Assembly (NCBI RefSeq): GCF_014207845.1
Contig: NZ_JACHLC010000001.1
Coordinates: 496,001-560,000 of the forward strand
Source: Chryseobacterium shigense
Lineage (GTDB): Bacteria > Bacteroidota > Bacteroidia > Flavobacteriales > Weeksellaceae
DNA length: 64,000 nucleotides
Direction: 5' to 3'
Position numbers and translations under genes: made by a program. Below the pieces are notes generated by a model. The model was not told the origin of the DNA, searched no databases, and worked only from the letters and a program-made list of their open reading frames with translations. Positions 18,534 to 28,145 of the stretch are shown piece by piece (the stretch's first letter is position 1; each line of letters starts with the position of its first letter).

Positions 18534-19441
18534 ATGGTAAATTTTGTTCTTATTGCAGTGTGCATTATTGCAGGAATGGTATTCAGAGCAACAAAATCGA
18601 TCCATCCTGATGCCCACAAGGGAATCAACACCTGGATTCTTTACCTTGCCCTGCCCGCAGTTTCCTTTAAATATCTGCCAAAAGTAAAGTGGACAACAGA
18701 AATGCTGTTCCCCATTGCGGCTACCTTTCTTATTTCTGTTTTCTGTTTCTTTTTTATGATGTTTTACAGTAAAAGTAAAGGCTATTCAAGGCGTTCCAGA
18801 AGTACATTGGAACTTACCAGCGGTTACAGCAATACATCTTTTATCGGTTTTCCGCTGATCAGTGCATTTTATGGTGAAAGTCTTTTAAGTATTGCCATTA
18901 TCTGTGACCAAACCATGTTTTTTGCCCTTTCAACACTGGGAATTATAGCAGCGGTGAAAGGGGGAGCAGATCCGGCAAAGTAAGCGCAATATTTATTTTA
19001 AAAAGGCTGGTCACATTTCCACCATTAATAGGATGCATCGCTGCATTGGTATTATCGCAGTTTATTGATTTCACCGTTGCAGAACCCTTTTTTGATAAAC
19101 TGGCGGCAACAGTAAGTCCATTGGCATTATTTTCAGTAGGGCTTCAGCTGAAATTTAACGGATGGAAAAAACTTGTCCCCCAGATGTCCACTTCCATGCT
19201 TTATAAACTGATTTTGGCACCAGCCATTGTTCTTGGATTGGCGTTACTTTTCAATATAAAAGGAGATGTAGCCAAGATAACGGTGTTTGAAGCTGCAATG
19301 CCAACTGTAGTCACCTCAAGTATTATCGCAGAACAGTTCAGGCTGAATACCAAACTTACCAATCTTATTATTGGCTTCAGTATTATTGTCGGGTTCCTTA
19401 CCTCTGCGGTCTGGTATCACATCACTGAGATTCTTTTTTAA
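18534..19441 (+). pseudogene. AEC family transporter, frameshifted
   Basis: Two frames together make one auxin-efflux-carrier (AEC) type permease. The first (18534-18983) gives TM segments through LSTLGIIAAVKGG and then stops at TAA. The second is open from before 18965 (SRSGKVSAIFILKRLVTFPPLIG) to 19441 and completes the C-terminal membrane half. The switch falls at a run of five G (18960-18964): one more G would restore VKGGSRSGKV and an intact protein of about 302 residues. This could be a recent mutation, a phase-variable tract, a ribosomal slip or a sequencing error. AEC proteins export small organic acids or related metabolites. Confidence 0.8.
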
Positions 19442-19518
19442 AATCAATGTTTTGATAAGCAAAAGACTGCTATTCATAGCAAGGTAACAATAATACCTAA
19501 TTAAATAATTAAAATATT

Positions 19519-19592
19519 CTCTCGCAGATTGAGCTGATCAAGCAGATGTTTGCGTTATTCTTGATCTGCATAATCTGCTCAATGTGCGAGAG
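19519..19592. repeat. 32-bp imperfect inverted repeat
   Basis: Arms 19519-19550 (CTCTCGCAGATTGAGC...) and 19561-19592 (...GCTCAATGTGCGAGAG) match at about 26 of 32 positions around a ten-base loop. Both arms are built of GCAGAT/ATCTGC words. It fills most of the spacer between the transporter remnant and priA and lacks a T-run, so it looks like a dispersed palindromic repeat and not a terminator. Confidence 0.65.
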
Positions 19593-19723
19593 TAAAAAAT
19601 AGATTTCCTATTTTAAGATAGCTATAATCAGAAAAATAGCATGAGCCTGTTTTACCATCCGATCCTAATAAAAAATTGCAGTTCTCTAAAGAAAAATCTA
19701 ATTTTACATTTTAAAAATTTCCC

Positions 19724-22171
19724 TTGCAGTACGCCCAAATTGTTTTACCACTTAATTTAAAAGGATCTTTCACCTACAAGATTCCTGAAGAACTTATGCC
19801 TGTAATTCAGTTGGGAATGCGGGTTTTGGTGCCGTTTGGCGGAAAGAAAATTTATACCGGAATTGTCTTTGAAATTCATCACAGTACACCGGAAAGTTTT
19901 GTTGCAAAAGAAATCATCAGTATTTTGGATGACAAACCGATTCTGCCCGAAGAGCAGATCAGTTTCTGGAACTGGCTTTCAGAATATTATCTCTGTGGTC
20001 TTGGTGAGATCTACCGTTTTGCATTTCCGTCCTCTTTGAAACTGGAAAGTGAAACCTATTTAAAATTGAGGCCTAATATTAAGGTTGATTTTGAAAATCT
20101 GGATGTCAATGAAATGTACCTTATCCAGGCATTGGAAGTGCGCCAGCTCATCAATCTTACCGATATAGAAGCGTTTATTCCGAAAAAAGAGATTATCAGA
20201 ACGATCAACTCCCTGATTGACCTGCAATATATTGAAATTGATGAAAAAATAGCTGAAAAATATAAAGCCAAAGAAGTAGCCTATGTTAAAATCAGTAATG
20301 AGGTGCTTAAAAATCAGAATCTTACAGATATTCTCATAAAACTTAACAGGGCAGCGAAACAGAAAGATCTTTTCCTGGCGATTTTAGAAAAGCAGACGGA
20401 ACATCCGGATATTCCGGTTAAAAAATCTGAACTGTTTGAAGACGGGTATTTTGGGACGTCCCATTTTAATGGACTTGCAGATAAAGGCCTTGTTGAAGAA
20501 TACCACATGCAGAAAGACAGGATCGAAAGTTACGAGGGCGAAATTGAAGAACTGGAAGAACTTTCCGAACAGCAGAAGGAAGCTAAAACTGAGATTGATG
20601 AAGCTTTTGAAGAAGGGAAAAATGTGTTGCTGCACGGTGTTACTTCCTCAGGGAAAACACACATTTATCTGGAAAAAATTGAAGAATGCATTCAGGAAGG
20701 TAAAAATGTTCTGTTCCTGCTTCCTGAAATTTCACTGACCAAACAGATTACCCAAAGATTAGAAAAAAAATACGGCCGGCAGCTCGGTTTCTATCATCAG
20801 AAATTAACGGATTTTGAACGGGTCGAAGTTTGGAGAAGAATTAAGCAGAATGATATTAAAATCCTTATCGGAACCCGTAATTCACTGTTTCTGCCTTTTC
20901 AGGATCTTGGGCTCATCATTGTAGACGAAGAACACGATTCCGCGTACAGACCGAGAGAAGCATCCCCTTATTTCAATGCAAAAGATGCAGCGCTCGTTTT
21001 GGGGAACTTCTACAAAGCCGGTGTGATTTTGGGATCTGCAACACCTTCTGTAGAAAGTTACTACAACGCCAGAAAAGATAAAATAAAATATATTTTCCTG
21101 AATGAAAGATTTGGGAATGTGAATTTGCCTGAATATGAGATCATCAATTTTAAAGAAGCCCAGGAATCCAAAAAGGTTACCGGAAATTTCTCTTTACACT
21201 TAATTGATGAGATCAAAAAAACACTGGACCAGAAAAACCAGGCCATTGTGCTTCATAACCGCCGTGGCTATGCCAATGTAATAGAATGTGAAACCTGTGG
21301 CTATGTTAATTATTGCTCAAACTGTGATGTTGTAATGACCTATCATAAGGCAGCCAATGAAATGAAATGCCATTACTGCGGACAGAGAGCCTCAAAACCG
21401 AGAACCTGCCCGAAATGCCATTCGGAAAACCTTAATGAAAGAGGAGTGGGAGTAGAGCAGATCCATGAAGAAGTATCCAAAATGTTCCCTAACAGTGAAG
21501 TGGACCGTATGGATGTTGATTCCATGCGTAAAAAGTTTGCCTATGAAAAGCTGTATGAAAAAATAGAAGAAGGAGAAACAGACATTATTGTAGGAACACA
21601 GATGATATCCAAAGGACTTGATTTTGACCATATCGAGCTTGTGGCTATTCCTAAAGCAGATTCCTTGTTATATGTTCAGGATTTCAGGGCAGAAGAAAGA
21701 GCTTACCAGCTGATTACCCAGGTTTCGGGAAGAGCCGGAAGGGTTTCCGGGAAAGGAAAGATTTTAATTCAGACCTATAATCCGGATCATTCCGTTTTTC
21801 AGCTGATCAAGATGAACAATCCTGCAAAAATCTATAAATATATCCTCACCGAACGTCAGAAATTCCATTATCCGCCGTTTACAAAGCTGATTATGATCGA
21901 GCTGAAACACAGAAAAGAAGACAAAGTAAACCGGGCTTCCCAGTTTTTAGGATCTGTTTTAAGGAAATATCTTCCGGAAGAATGTGTCCTGGGCCCGGAA
22001 AGAGCGCAGATTGCAAGGCTTAATAATTTATACCAGTTCCAGATTATGCTTAAGCTTCCCCGCGGGAAAAAATATGATGAATTCAAAAAAATGGTGTTAT
22101 TAAGTTTGAATGAATTCGATGAAATCACTGCTTATCAAAGTATTAAAAAAGATGTTTTTGTGGATTTTTAA
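19724..22171 (+). CDS. priA: primosomal protein N' (replication restart helicase)
   Basis: PriA recognises stalled forks and D-loops and reloads the replisome. The 815 residues include an N-terminal DNA-binding domain (about 1-100), Walker A GVTSSGKT (305-312), the helicase box VDEEHDSAYRP (D401-H404), and a zinc-binding insert with paired cysteines (CETCGYVNYCSNC, then CHYCG and CPKCH). The helicase C-lobe motifs GTQMISKGLDFDHIELV and QVSGRAGR follow. The start is a TTG at 19724 (TTG CAG TAC GCC); no in-frame ATG lies nearby, and the following residues QYAQIVLPLNLKGSFTY match the conserved PriA start. Confidence 0.96.
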   Translation: MQYAQIVLPLNLKGSFTYKIPEELMPVIQLGMRVLVPFGGKKIYTGIVFEIHHSTPESFVAKEIISILDDKPILPEEQISFWNWLSEYYLCGLGEIYRFAFPSSLKLESETYLKLRPNIKVDFENLDVNEMYLIQALEVRQLINLTDIEAFIPKKEIIRTINSLIDLQYIEIDEKIAEKYKAKEVAYVKISNEVLKNQNLTDILIKLNRAAKQKDLFLAILEKQTEHPDIPVKKSELFEDGYFGTSHFNGLADKGLVEEYHMQKDRIESYEGEIEELEELSEQQKEAKTEIDEAFEEGKNVLLHGVTSSGKTHIYLEKIEECIQEGKNVLFLLPEISLTKQITQRLEKKYGRQLGFYHQKLTDFERVEVWRRIKQNDIKILIGTRNSLFLPFQDLGLIIVDEEHDSAYRPREASPYFNAKDAALVLGNFYKAGVILGSATPSVESYYNARKDKIKYIFLNERFGNVNLPEYEIINFKEAQESKKVTGNFSLHLIDEIKKTLDQKNQAIVLHNRRGYANVIECETCGYVNYCSNCDVVMTYHKAANEMKCHYCGQRASKPRTCPKCHSENLNERGVGVEQIHEEVSKMFPNSEVDRMDVDSMRKKFAYEKLYEKIEEGETDIIVGTQMISKGLDFDHIELVAIPKADSLLYVQDFRAEERAYQLITQVSGRAGRVSGKGKILIQTYNPDHSVFQLIKMNNPAKIYKYILTERQKFHYPPFTKLIMIELKHRKEDKVNRASQFLGSVLRKYLPEECVLGPERAQIARLNNLYQFQIMLKLPRGKKYDEFKKMVLLSLNEFDEITAYQSIKKDVFVDF

Positions 22172-22331
22172 CAATTTTTAACAAACTTTACACTCTTTTA
22201 TAAGAACTCTGTAATCCTTTTTAAAACAATAATTTCTACTTTTGATCGTTGATAAAGTGTTTGGCTCTTTAACCGGATGATTTAACTTATCACTTTTTAG
22301 AGTGTCAAACTATGGAACCAAAAAAAGATAG

Positions 22332-23801
22332 ATGGTAAATTACAGAAAATATATTTCAGGTGTAGCGGTATTGGCTTCTGGGTTTTTCCTTGCCCAATCT
22401 ACCGTTTCTACAGTTCTTTACTCACAGGCTTACGAAAATCAGAAGAATACTTTAAACCTTCCTTCTCCGGTTACCTCAGTAGCGGAGAGAACGGTTTTGT
22501 CGGCCAAGGAACTTGTAGATATTAATGTAAACACAATGATGGCGGATCCTGTGCTGAAAAATGCAAACTGGGGATTCGTAGTGTATGACCCTAAAACGAA
22601 GAAGGTAATTTCTTCGTACAATGAAAATACTCCTTTAGTTCCGGCTTCCACTACAAAATTGCTTACCACGGAAACAGCACTGAGCCTTTTGGGCGAAAAC
22701 TACCGTTGGATAACACAGCTGGAATATTCAGGAACTATTGATGAAAATGGAACTTTAAACGGAAATCTGTATGTTGTAGGCAGTGGTGACCCTTCTTTAG
22801 GAACCAATAAAGCAGGAGCATGGTCGTACAGGGACATTATTTCAGATTTCATGGGCGGACTTTCCCGTGAAGGTATCCGAAAGGTAAATGGTGATATTAT
22901 CATTCAGACAGCGCTTTTCAAAGGCAATATTACAAGGCTTCCGGAAAATGTTGTATGGCTTGAAAACAATAACTATTATTTGCCTGTAGGAACTACACGT
23001 GAGATCAATCCTGCCAACGAAAAGCTGATCATGAAAAAATCAGGCTTGGTTTCTGATAAAAAATATTTCTATATGTCTCCGTATGCCAACCAAATGGTAT
23101 ATGCAGATAAGTATGAAGGAGATGGTATTTTAACAACAAAACTTCCCGATGCGCCCGCTTACCTTGCCAATACGTTCAGAACAACACTGGTAAAGAGCGG
23201 AATTGCCGTAACAGGAAAGGTGACCCCTAGAATGACGGATGCAACCCCGGAAAGCAGAAAACTGGTATCAGCCTATAAATCTCCTACATTAGGGGATATT
23301 ATATTCTACACCAACCAGCATAGTGACAACTCCCTGGCAGAAGCATTGCTGAAAACCGCTGGTTTCCAGAAACTGGGCGATCAGACTTCAGAATCAGGAA
23401 GAATAGTTGTAACCAGCCACCTGAAAGATGAGAGCTTTGATATGATTGGCCTGAATTATATGGATGGAAGCGGACTTTCCAGAAGCAATAATGTAACGCC
23501 GATTTCCCAGGTAAAGTTCCTAACCTCTTTAATGAATGAAAAATATTACAAAACTTATTTTACTTCATTACCGGTTGGCGGACAGTCCGGAACACTGAAA
23601 AGAATGTTCATAGGTGCAGGAAACGGACAGGTTTTTGCCAAAACTGGAACTTTAAATAAAGTAAAGACTTTAGCAGGATACCTGAAAACCAATTCAGGAA
23701 AAACCCTGGTGTTTTCTTTAATGGTAAACAATTATTCAGGATCTGTAGATATGGTAAAGAAAAGAATGGAAAAAATTCTTGAACCGGCTCTGGATCTCTA
23801 A
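22332..23801 (+). CDS. dacB: D-alanyl-D-alanine carboxypeptidase/endopeptidase, PBP4 type
   Basis: This periplasmic class C penicillin-binding protein trims or opens peptidoglycan crosslinks. The 489 residues have an N-terminal signal or anchor (YISGVAVLASGFFLAQS) and the three active-site motifs: S106-x2-K109 (ASTTK), S331-D-N333 (SDNSLAE) and K437-T-G439 (FAKTGTLNKV). The segment between the first two motifs (about 110-300) is the insertion typical of PBP4. It appears monocistronic, with a strong terminator 22 bases after the stop. Confidence 0.94.
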   Translation: MVNYRKYISGVAVLASGFFLAQSTVSTVLYSQAYENQKNTLNLPSPVTSVAERTVLSAKELVDINVNTMMADPVLKNANWGFVVYDPKTKKVISSYNENTPLVPASTTKLLTTETALSLLGENYRWITQLEYSGTIDENGTLNGNLYVVGSGDPSLGTNKAGAWSYRDIISDFMGGLSREGIRKVNGDIIIQTALFKGNITRLPENVVWLENNNYYLPVGTTREINPANEKLIMKKSGLVSDKKYFYMSPYANQMVYADKYEGDGILTTKLPDAPAYLANTFRTTLVKSGIAVTGKVTPRMTDATPESRKLVSAYKSPTLGDIIFYTNQHSDNSLAEALLKTAGFQKLGDQTSESGRIVVTSHLKDESFDMIGLNYMDGSGLSRSNNVTPISQVKFLTSLMNEKYYKTYFTSLPVGGQSGTLKRMFIGAGNGQVFAKTGTLNKVKTLAGYLKTNSGKTLVFSLMVNNYSGSVDMVKKRMEKILEPALDL

Positions 23802-23823
23802 AAGATATTATTTTAATATTATA

Positions 23824-23854
23824 AAAACCTTTTAATCAATGATTAGAAGGTTTT
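23824..23854 (+). terminator. dacB terminator
   Basis: A 14-bp hairpin (AAAACCTTTTAATC / GATTAGAAGGTTTT, one wobble) is followed at once by a run of T. Confidence 0.85.
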
Positions 23855-23887
23855 TTTTATCTTTGGTTACAATCTAATATTCTGAAT

Positions 23888-25813
23888 ATGAGAAAATTTT
23901 ACCTTCTGATTCTGAGCTTTCTGATCTCTCAGCAGTTCTATGGACAAGTGCAGGATCAAAATATCGAAATAAAAGGGCTCATCGCAAAAGAAATGAAATC
24001 TTTTGCGAACAAAATGACTGCTTACAATATTAATCCCAATACTCTAAACTACGATCTGCAGTATCAAAGGATGAATGTCACCTTAGATCCTGCGGTATAT
24101 AATATTGCAGGTTCAGTTACTTCTCACTTCAAGCCCAATCAGAATATGAGCAGCATTTATTTTGATCTGACGGATAATATGATTGTTTCCCAGGTGCAGT
24201 ATCACGGAAGCAGTATTACCTTCCAGCAGCTGCCTACAAAAGAAATAAAGATTGATTTTCCAGCTTCTGTTCCTGCCAATACACTGGATTCATTAACGAT
24301 TCATTATTCAGGAGCTCCAACTCCCGGAAATGCTTTTTCAACCACTTTGCAGAGCGGAACACCTATTTTATGTACTCTGAGTGAACCTTATGGGGCACAG
24401 GACTGGTTTCCGACCAAACAGAGCATGAATGATAAGATTGAAAGGTTTGACTTTAAAATCACAACACCTTCACAGTATAATGTTGCGGCCAACGGAAAGC
24501 TGATGTCTGAAACAACACTTCCCGGCAACCAGAAACTTACTTTCTGGAGAACTGCTTACCCTACTGCGGCTTATCTGATTGCGCTTTCCATTACTAATTT
24601 CGTTAAAATTAACGATACGATGGGAAATCCTCCGTTTCCATTCGTTAATTACATATATCCGTCTACCAATGCTGATGCTGCGAGTATGGCCAATATTGAA
24701 TGGACAAAGCAGGTGATGAATACATTCGAAACCTATTTTGGACCTTATCCTTTCCGTAATGAAAAGTACGGGCACATGCAGTTTAAGTTCGGAGGCGGAA
24801 TGGAACATCAGACCATGTCATCTATGGGAAGCTGGAGCAAGGGTCTTATTGCCCATGAGCTTGCCCATCAGTGGTTCGGGGATAAAGTAACCTGCGGTGC
24901 CTGGAATGATATCTGGCTGAACGAAGGTTTTGCTACTTTCGGTGCTATTCTTGCCAATGAAAAGCTATTGATGACCAATGCAGAGTTCAAAAACTTCCTG
25001 CTGGGGGAAATTAATAATATTACCTCTTCTCCCAATGGATCTACCTACGTTCCGGATGCTGGCCTGTCCAATGTAAGCAGGATATTCGATAACAGGCTGA
25101 CGTATGCAAAAGGGGCCTATATTTTACGAATGATTAAATGGATTCTTGGGGATGCGGCTTTTTACCAGGCGTTAAAAGAATATCATGCAAGACCGAATTT
25201 AGCTTATAGCTATGTTAAAACTATTGATTTTAACGCATCCCTGCTTCAGTCTACAGGAAAAGATTTTACACCGTTCTTCAATGACTGGTTATATGGTGAA
25301 GGTTATCCTGCCTATACTACAAAATGGAGACAGATTGGAAATCAGATTCTGTTTAAAGTTTCCCAAACGCAGAGCAGCCCTATCGTAAGCTTTTTTGAAA
25401 TGCCGTTGCCTATCAAGGTAAACGGAACCGGTGGGCAGACTGCTTATTTTGTACTGAATCATACAGCTAATAACCAGGGGTTTCTGGAGGCAGTACCTTT
25501 TCCGGTAGCCAGCGTTGAATTTAATTATGAATACCAGATTTTAGAAAAAAATTCCACTGTAATTCAGGATAATACACTAAGCGTATCATCTGTAGAGAAG
25601 GAAGATTTTGCACTGTACCCAAATCCTGCAAAAAATGAGCTGTATATCAAAGGAGTTAACAGGCCTGCTGAATATTCAATTTATAGTATAGATAGGAAAT
25701 TGATAAGAAAAGCAGTTTATCAGCCTGGAAAAACAGTTGGAATTTCAGTACTGGTCCCGGGGTCTTATCTTTTTACCATTGATGATAAAAAGATAAAATT
25801 TTTAAAACAGTAG
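23888..25813 (+). CDS. T9SS-exported M1 family metallopeptidase
   Basis: This secreted zinc aminopeptidase of the M1 family has 641 residues. A signal peptide (ending QQFYGQ) leads to the N-terminal beta domain (about 40-235). The thermolysin-like catalytic domain has the zinc site HELAH (H323, E324, H327) with the third ligand E346 in WLNEGFATFG. The substrate N-terminus motif usually written GxMEN reads GGMEH (303-307), so Asn is replaced by His. A shorter C-terminal region (about 480-570) is followed by a type A T9SS sorting domain (from FALYPNPAKNELYI). It probably digests external peptides. It lies between two terminators and appears monocistronic. Confidence 0.92.
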   Translation: MRKFYLLILSFLISQQFYGQVQDQNIEIKGLIAKEMKSFANKMTAYNINPNTLNYDLQYQRMNVTLDPAVYNIAGSVTSHFKPNQNMSSIYFDLTDNMIVSQVQYHGSSITFQQLPTKEIKIDFPASVPANTLDSLTIHYSGAPTPGNAFSTTLQSGTPILCTLSEPYGAQDWFPTKQSMNDKIERFDFKITTPSQYNVAANGKLMSETTLPGNQKLTFWRTAYPTAAYLIALSITNFVKINDTMGNPPFPFVNYIYPSTNADAASMANIEWTKQVMNTFETYFGPYPFRNEKYGHMQFKFGGGMEHQTMSSMGSWSKGLIAHELAHQWFGDKVTCGAWNDIWLNEGFATFGAILANEKLLMTNAEFKNFLLGEINNITSSPNGSTYVPDAGLSNVSRIFDNRLTYAKGAYILRMIKWILGDAAFYQALKEYHARPNLAYSYVKTIDFNASLLQSTGKDFTPFFNDWLYGEGYPAYTTKWRQIGNQILFKVSQTQSSPIVSFFEMPLPIKVNGTGGQTAYFVLNHTANNQGFLEAVPFPVASVEFNYEYQILEKNSTVIQDNTLSVSSVEKEDFALYPNPAKNELYIKGVNRPAEYSIYSIDRKLIRKAVYQPGKTVGISVLVPGSYLFTIDDKKIKFLKQ

Positions 25814-25850
25814 AATAGACATTTAAAAAAGATTCATACTATAAAAAATC

Positions 25851-25885
25851 AAAAAGTATTTTAGTTTACAGCTGGAATACTTTTT
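25851..25885 (+). terminator. terminator after M1 peptidase
   Basis: Arms AAAAAGTATT and AATACTTTTT around a 15-base loop, followed by further T, lie 37 bases after the stop. Confidence 0.7.
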
Positions 25886-26033
25886 TTATTTACCTGTTGA
25901 AGGCTTCAGAATTTTCATTTTAGAATTGATTTTTGAAATATAATCTCTTGTTTAAAATGTGTTTTTATGTTAAAAATTTTTGAATTTTTAATTTATTTTA
26001 TTATATTTAGTTCAACAAATAAATCAAAATGTT

Positions 26034-26954
26034 ATGAAAAAAATTCTACTATTGCTGTCATTAGCTTCTGGTATCACAGCTTTCTCACAGGTTATTTTTA
26101 GCGAAGGATTCACTACCTTCAGTTCTTTGGCTGGAGCTGGCTGGACGACTACTAACCAAAGCAGCCCTTTAGGAGCCAGTACATGGGCACAGGGAGGAGG
26201 AACCGCTTTTTCAGGTGGTGGACAGGCAGGAGGAACTACCTCTTTTACCTTATGTAATTTTAACAGTACAACGGGAGGAACCGGGACTATTAGTAACTGG
26301 CTTATTACCCCGCCCATTACAGTGAAAAACGGGGATGTTATTTCTTTTTATTCAAGAAAAGGAGGAACGAATGGTTCATATGCAGACAGACTTGAGTTCC
26401 GTCTGAGTGACCAGGGAGCAGCATCAGTTGCACCTTCGGGAGCTGCCGGAGTAGGGTCTTACACGAATCTTGCAGTGTCTATCAATCCTAATCTTACCAA
26501 TAATACTACCGTAGTAGATGGTTATCCGTTGACCTGGACCCAGTATTCCTATACCGTTTCGGGATTGCCTGCCGATACAAGCATGAGAATGGCTTTCCGT
26601 TATTTTGTTACCAATGGAGGTCCTGACGGAACCAATTCAAATATTGTAGGAGTAGATACTTTTGCAGTAACAAGAACGGTTTTATCAACTAATGAGGTAA
26701 GCGCTCAGAAATCCGGGCTTTCAGTTTATCCGGCTATTACCGACAGGGAACTGAATGTAAGCCTAAAAAACAACCAGCAGATCACAGGGATCTCTATTTA
26801 TGATATGTCCGGAAAGGCTGTTTCTTCAGTAAAAGCAGATGTGATAGATAAGAGCAGTTCAATAGTAGATGTGTCCGGTCTCAGCAGTGGAAATTATATC
26901 ATCCACATCTTAACGAAAGATTCAAAATATACAAGCAAATTCATAAAAAAATAA
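26034..26954 (+). CDS. T9SS-exported choice-of-anchor J / cleaved-adhesin-like protein
   Basis: This 306-residue secreted protein has a signal peptide (ending ITAFSQ). One beta-jelly-roll domain (about 20-220) has the choice-of-anchor J/cleaved-adhesin pattern: an opening FSEGF segment, GW, then NWLITPPITVKNGDVISFYSRK, DRLEFRLSDQG and MRMAFRYFVTN with a closing VGVDTF. The end (about 235-306, LSVYPAITDRELNVSL ... YTSKFIKK) is a type A T9SS sorting domain. Domains of this kind occur in surface adhesins and protease-linked hemagglutinins. The ligand is unknown. It appears monocistronic. Confidence 0.85.
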   Translation: MKKILLLLSLASGITAFSQVIFSEGFTTFSSLAGAGWTTTNQSSPLGASTWAQGGGTAFSGGGQAGGTTSFTLCNFNSTTGGTGTISNWLITPPITVKNGDVISFYSRKGGTNGSYADRLEFRLSDQGAASVAPSGAAGVGSYTNLAVSINPNLTNNTTVVDGYPLTWTQYSYTVSGLPADTSMRMAFRYFVTNGGPDGTNSNIVGVDTFAVTRTVLSTNEVSAQKSGLSVYPAITDRELNVSLKNNQQITGISIYDMSGKAVSSVKADVIDKSSSIVDVSGLSSGNYIIHILTKDSKYTSKFIKK

Positions 26955-26968
26955 TTCTTTAATAACCG

Positions 26969-26994
26969 GAAAGCCTTCAGTAATGGAGGCTTTC
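26969..26994 (+). terminator. terminator after adhesin-like gene
   Basis: Arms GAAAGCCT and AGGCTTTC with a ten-base loop are followed by a T-run, 14 bases after the stop. Confidence 0.8.
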
Positions 26995-27107
26995 TTTTTT
27001 AATTTAAAAGATCGGATAAAAGAGATATAGGAGGCGTTCTGCGGATAATATACATAGATAAATTCCATTATTTAATAATTTAATTGTTAAAACCTTATTG
27101 AAAGCTT

Positions 27108-27986
27108 TCAGATCAGAAAGTTTTTTTGTTTTCTGGCAGCAGCAGCTCCTCTTCTTCTAGCGGTTTTCACCTTATATTTGAACCATTTTTCTTTGAAGAG
27201 TTTACGCATTATATTATCAAAGTTTCTTGTGACTACCATATTTTTAAAGCCACGCCATTTTTCCAGCAGACTCGATGGGAGAGCCCTTACGGAAACAGAA
27301 TATCCTTCAGTTTCATATTGTATATAATGCCACCATCCGGATGGAATATAAAGGGTCTCACCCGGCTCTAATAAGGCTTCGTAACCGTCAAGATAGACTA
27401 AGGCCGGAAATTCCCTGTAATCAGGATCTTTAATATTAGGCAGACTGTGAAAATTATACGGCAGCTTATACATAAGATCTGACTGCTCCCAGGGAAAAAG
27501 CCAGATCCTTTTAATCCCATGAAACTGAGTGATGAAAACATGAGACATATCAATATCAATATGGTTTCTGGTAATAGAACCTTCACCTCCGAAGAACATA
27601 AAAGGCAGCCATTTCAAAATTTTTCCGTTTGTAACATCGTTGTAATGAATGTCACTCTTAAGTTCCGGCCTGATTGTGAGAAGGTTAAATAGAAAAAGCC
27701 TGTGCTCAGTTGGGGCAGTACTTATAAGGTCCAGATATTCTGCAAATGTAGTCTGTCCAATCGGGCTGCTTGCTACCTTATCCAAAGATTCAAGTTCGCT
27801 GCCGTAAATATTAACTTTATGTTCGCCAGCTATTTCTTTAAAATACGCATAATTCCATTTTTTGAAAGCGGGACTTTCCGGATCAATAAAATCCTCCATA
27901 ATAACAGGAAAACGCGGCTTCATATGATTGCTGATAAAGCTTCCGGAACTTATTTTCTTTACTTTTTGTATCGGTGTCAATCTCAT
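27108..27986 (-). CDS. cupin-like / JmjC-domain oxygenase
   Basis: This 292-residue cytoplasmic protein resembles the cupin_8/JmjC group of Fe(II)- and 2-oxoglutarate-dependent oxygenases, many of which hydroxylate proteins. The likely metal site is HIDID (H-x-D) with a distal His in PSGWWHYIQYETEGYSVSVR, after the usual LEPGETLYIP turn. The C-terminus is strongly basic (KTARRRGAAAARKQK). I chose the ATG at 27986 over the upstream one at 28007, because a TATATTTG promoter box occupies 28005-28012. That promoter is overlapped by a palindrome also found near the Rrf2 gene. The substrate is unknown. Confidence 0.82.
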   Translation of the reverse strand: MRLTPIQKVKKISSGSFISNHMKPRFPVIMEDFIDPESPAFKKWNYAYFKEIAGEHKVNIYGSELESLDKVASSPIGQTTFAEYLDLISTAPTEHRLFLFNLLTIRPELKSDIHYNDVTNGKILKWLPFMFFGGEGSITRNHIDIDMSHVFITQFHGIKRIWLFPWEQSDLMYKLPYNFHSLPNIKDPDYREFPALVYLDGYEALLEPGETLYIPSGWWHYIQYETEGYSVSVRALPSSLLEKWRGFKNMVVTRNFDNIMRKLFKEKWFKYKVKTARRRGAAAARKQKNFLI

Positions 27987-28004
27987 ACTCCTGAATTTAA
28001 AGGA

Positions 28005-28042
28005 CAAATATAATTATTATCCTACTAAATTAGTAGACTAAT
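28005..28042 (-). promoter_or_regulatory. JmjC promoter with Rrf2-type palindromic operator
   Basis: The 27 bases 28016-28042 contain the palindrome CTACTAAATTAGTAG and match, inverted, 36602-36628 with two mismatches. Next to it on the minus strand is a TATATTTG -7 box (28005-28012), so a bound protein would cover the -33 region. This arrangement suggests repression. The regulator is inferred to be the Rrf2 protein at 36173. Confidence 0.65.
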
Positions 28043-28145
28043 AATGTTAAAACTGAAATTAACCTTCATTTTTAGAATTAAACTTATAAAAGCTGATACT
28101 TTAAAGCCTTTTTATTAAATTAGCACATCTAAAAAATTACTAAAA

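Noticed and set aside
19519..19592. Terminator or tRNA-like structure before priA
   Set aside because: The long hairpin lacks a T-run and has no tRNA features such as TTCRA or a CCA end. It is better explained as a dispersed palindromic repeat.
27987..28007. Upstream start of the JmjC protein
   Set aside because: An ATG at 28007 overlaps the TATATTTG promoter box, so it would lie before the transcription start.
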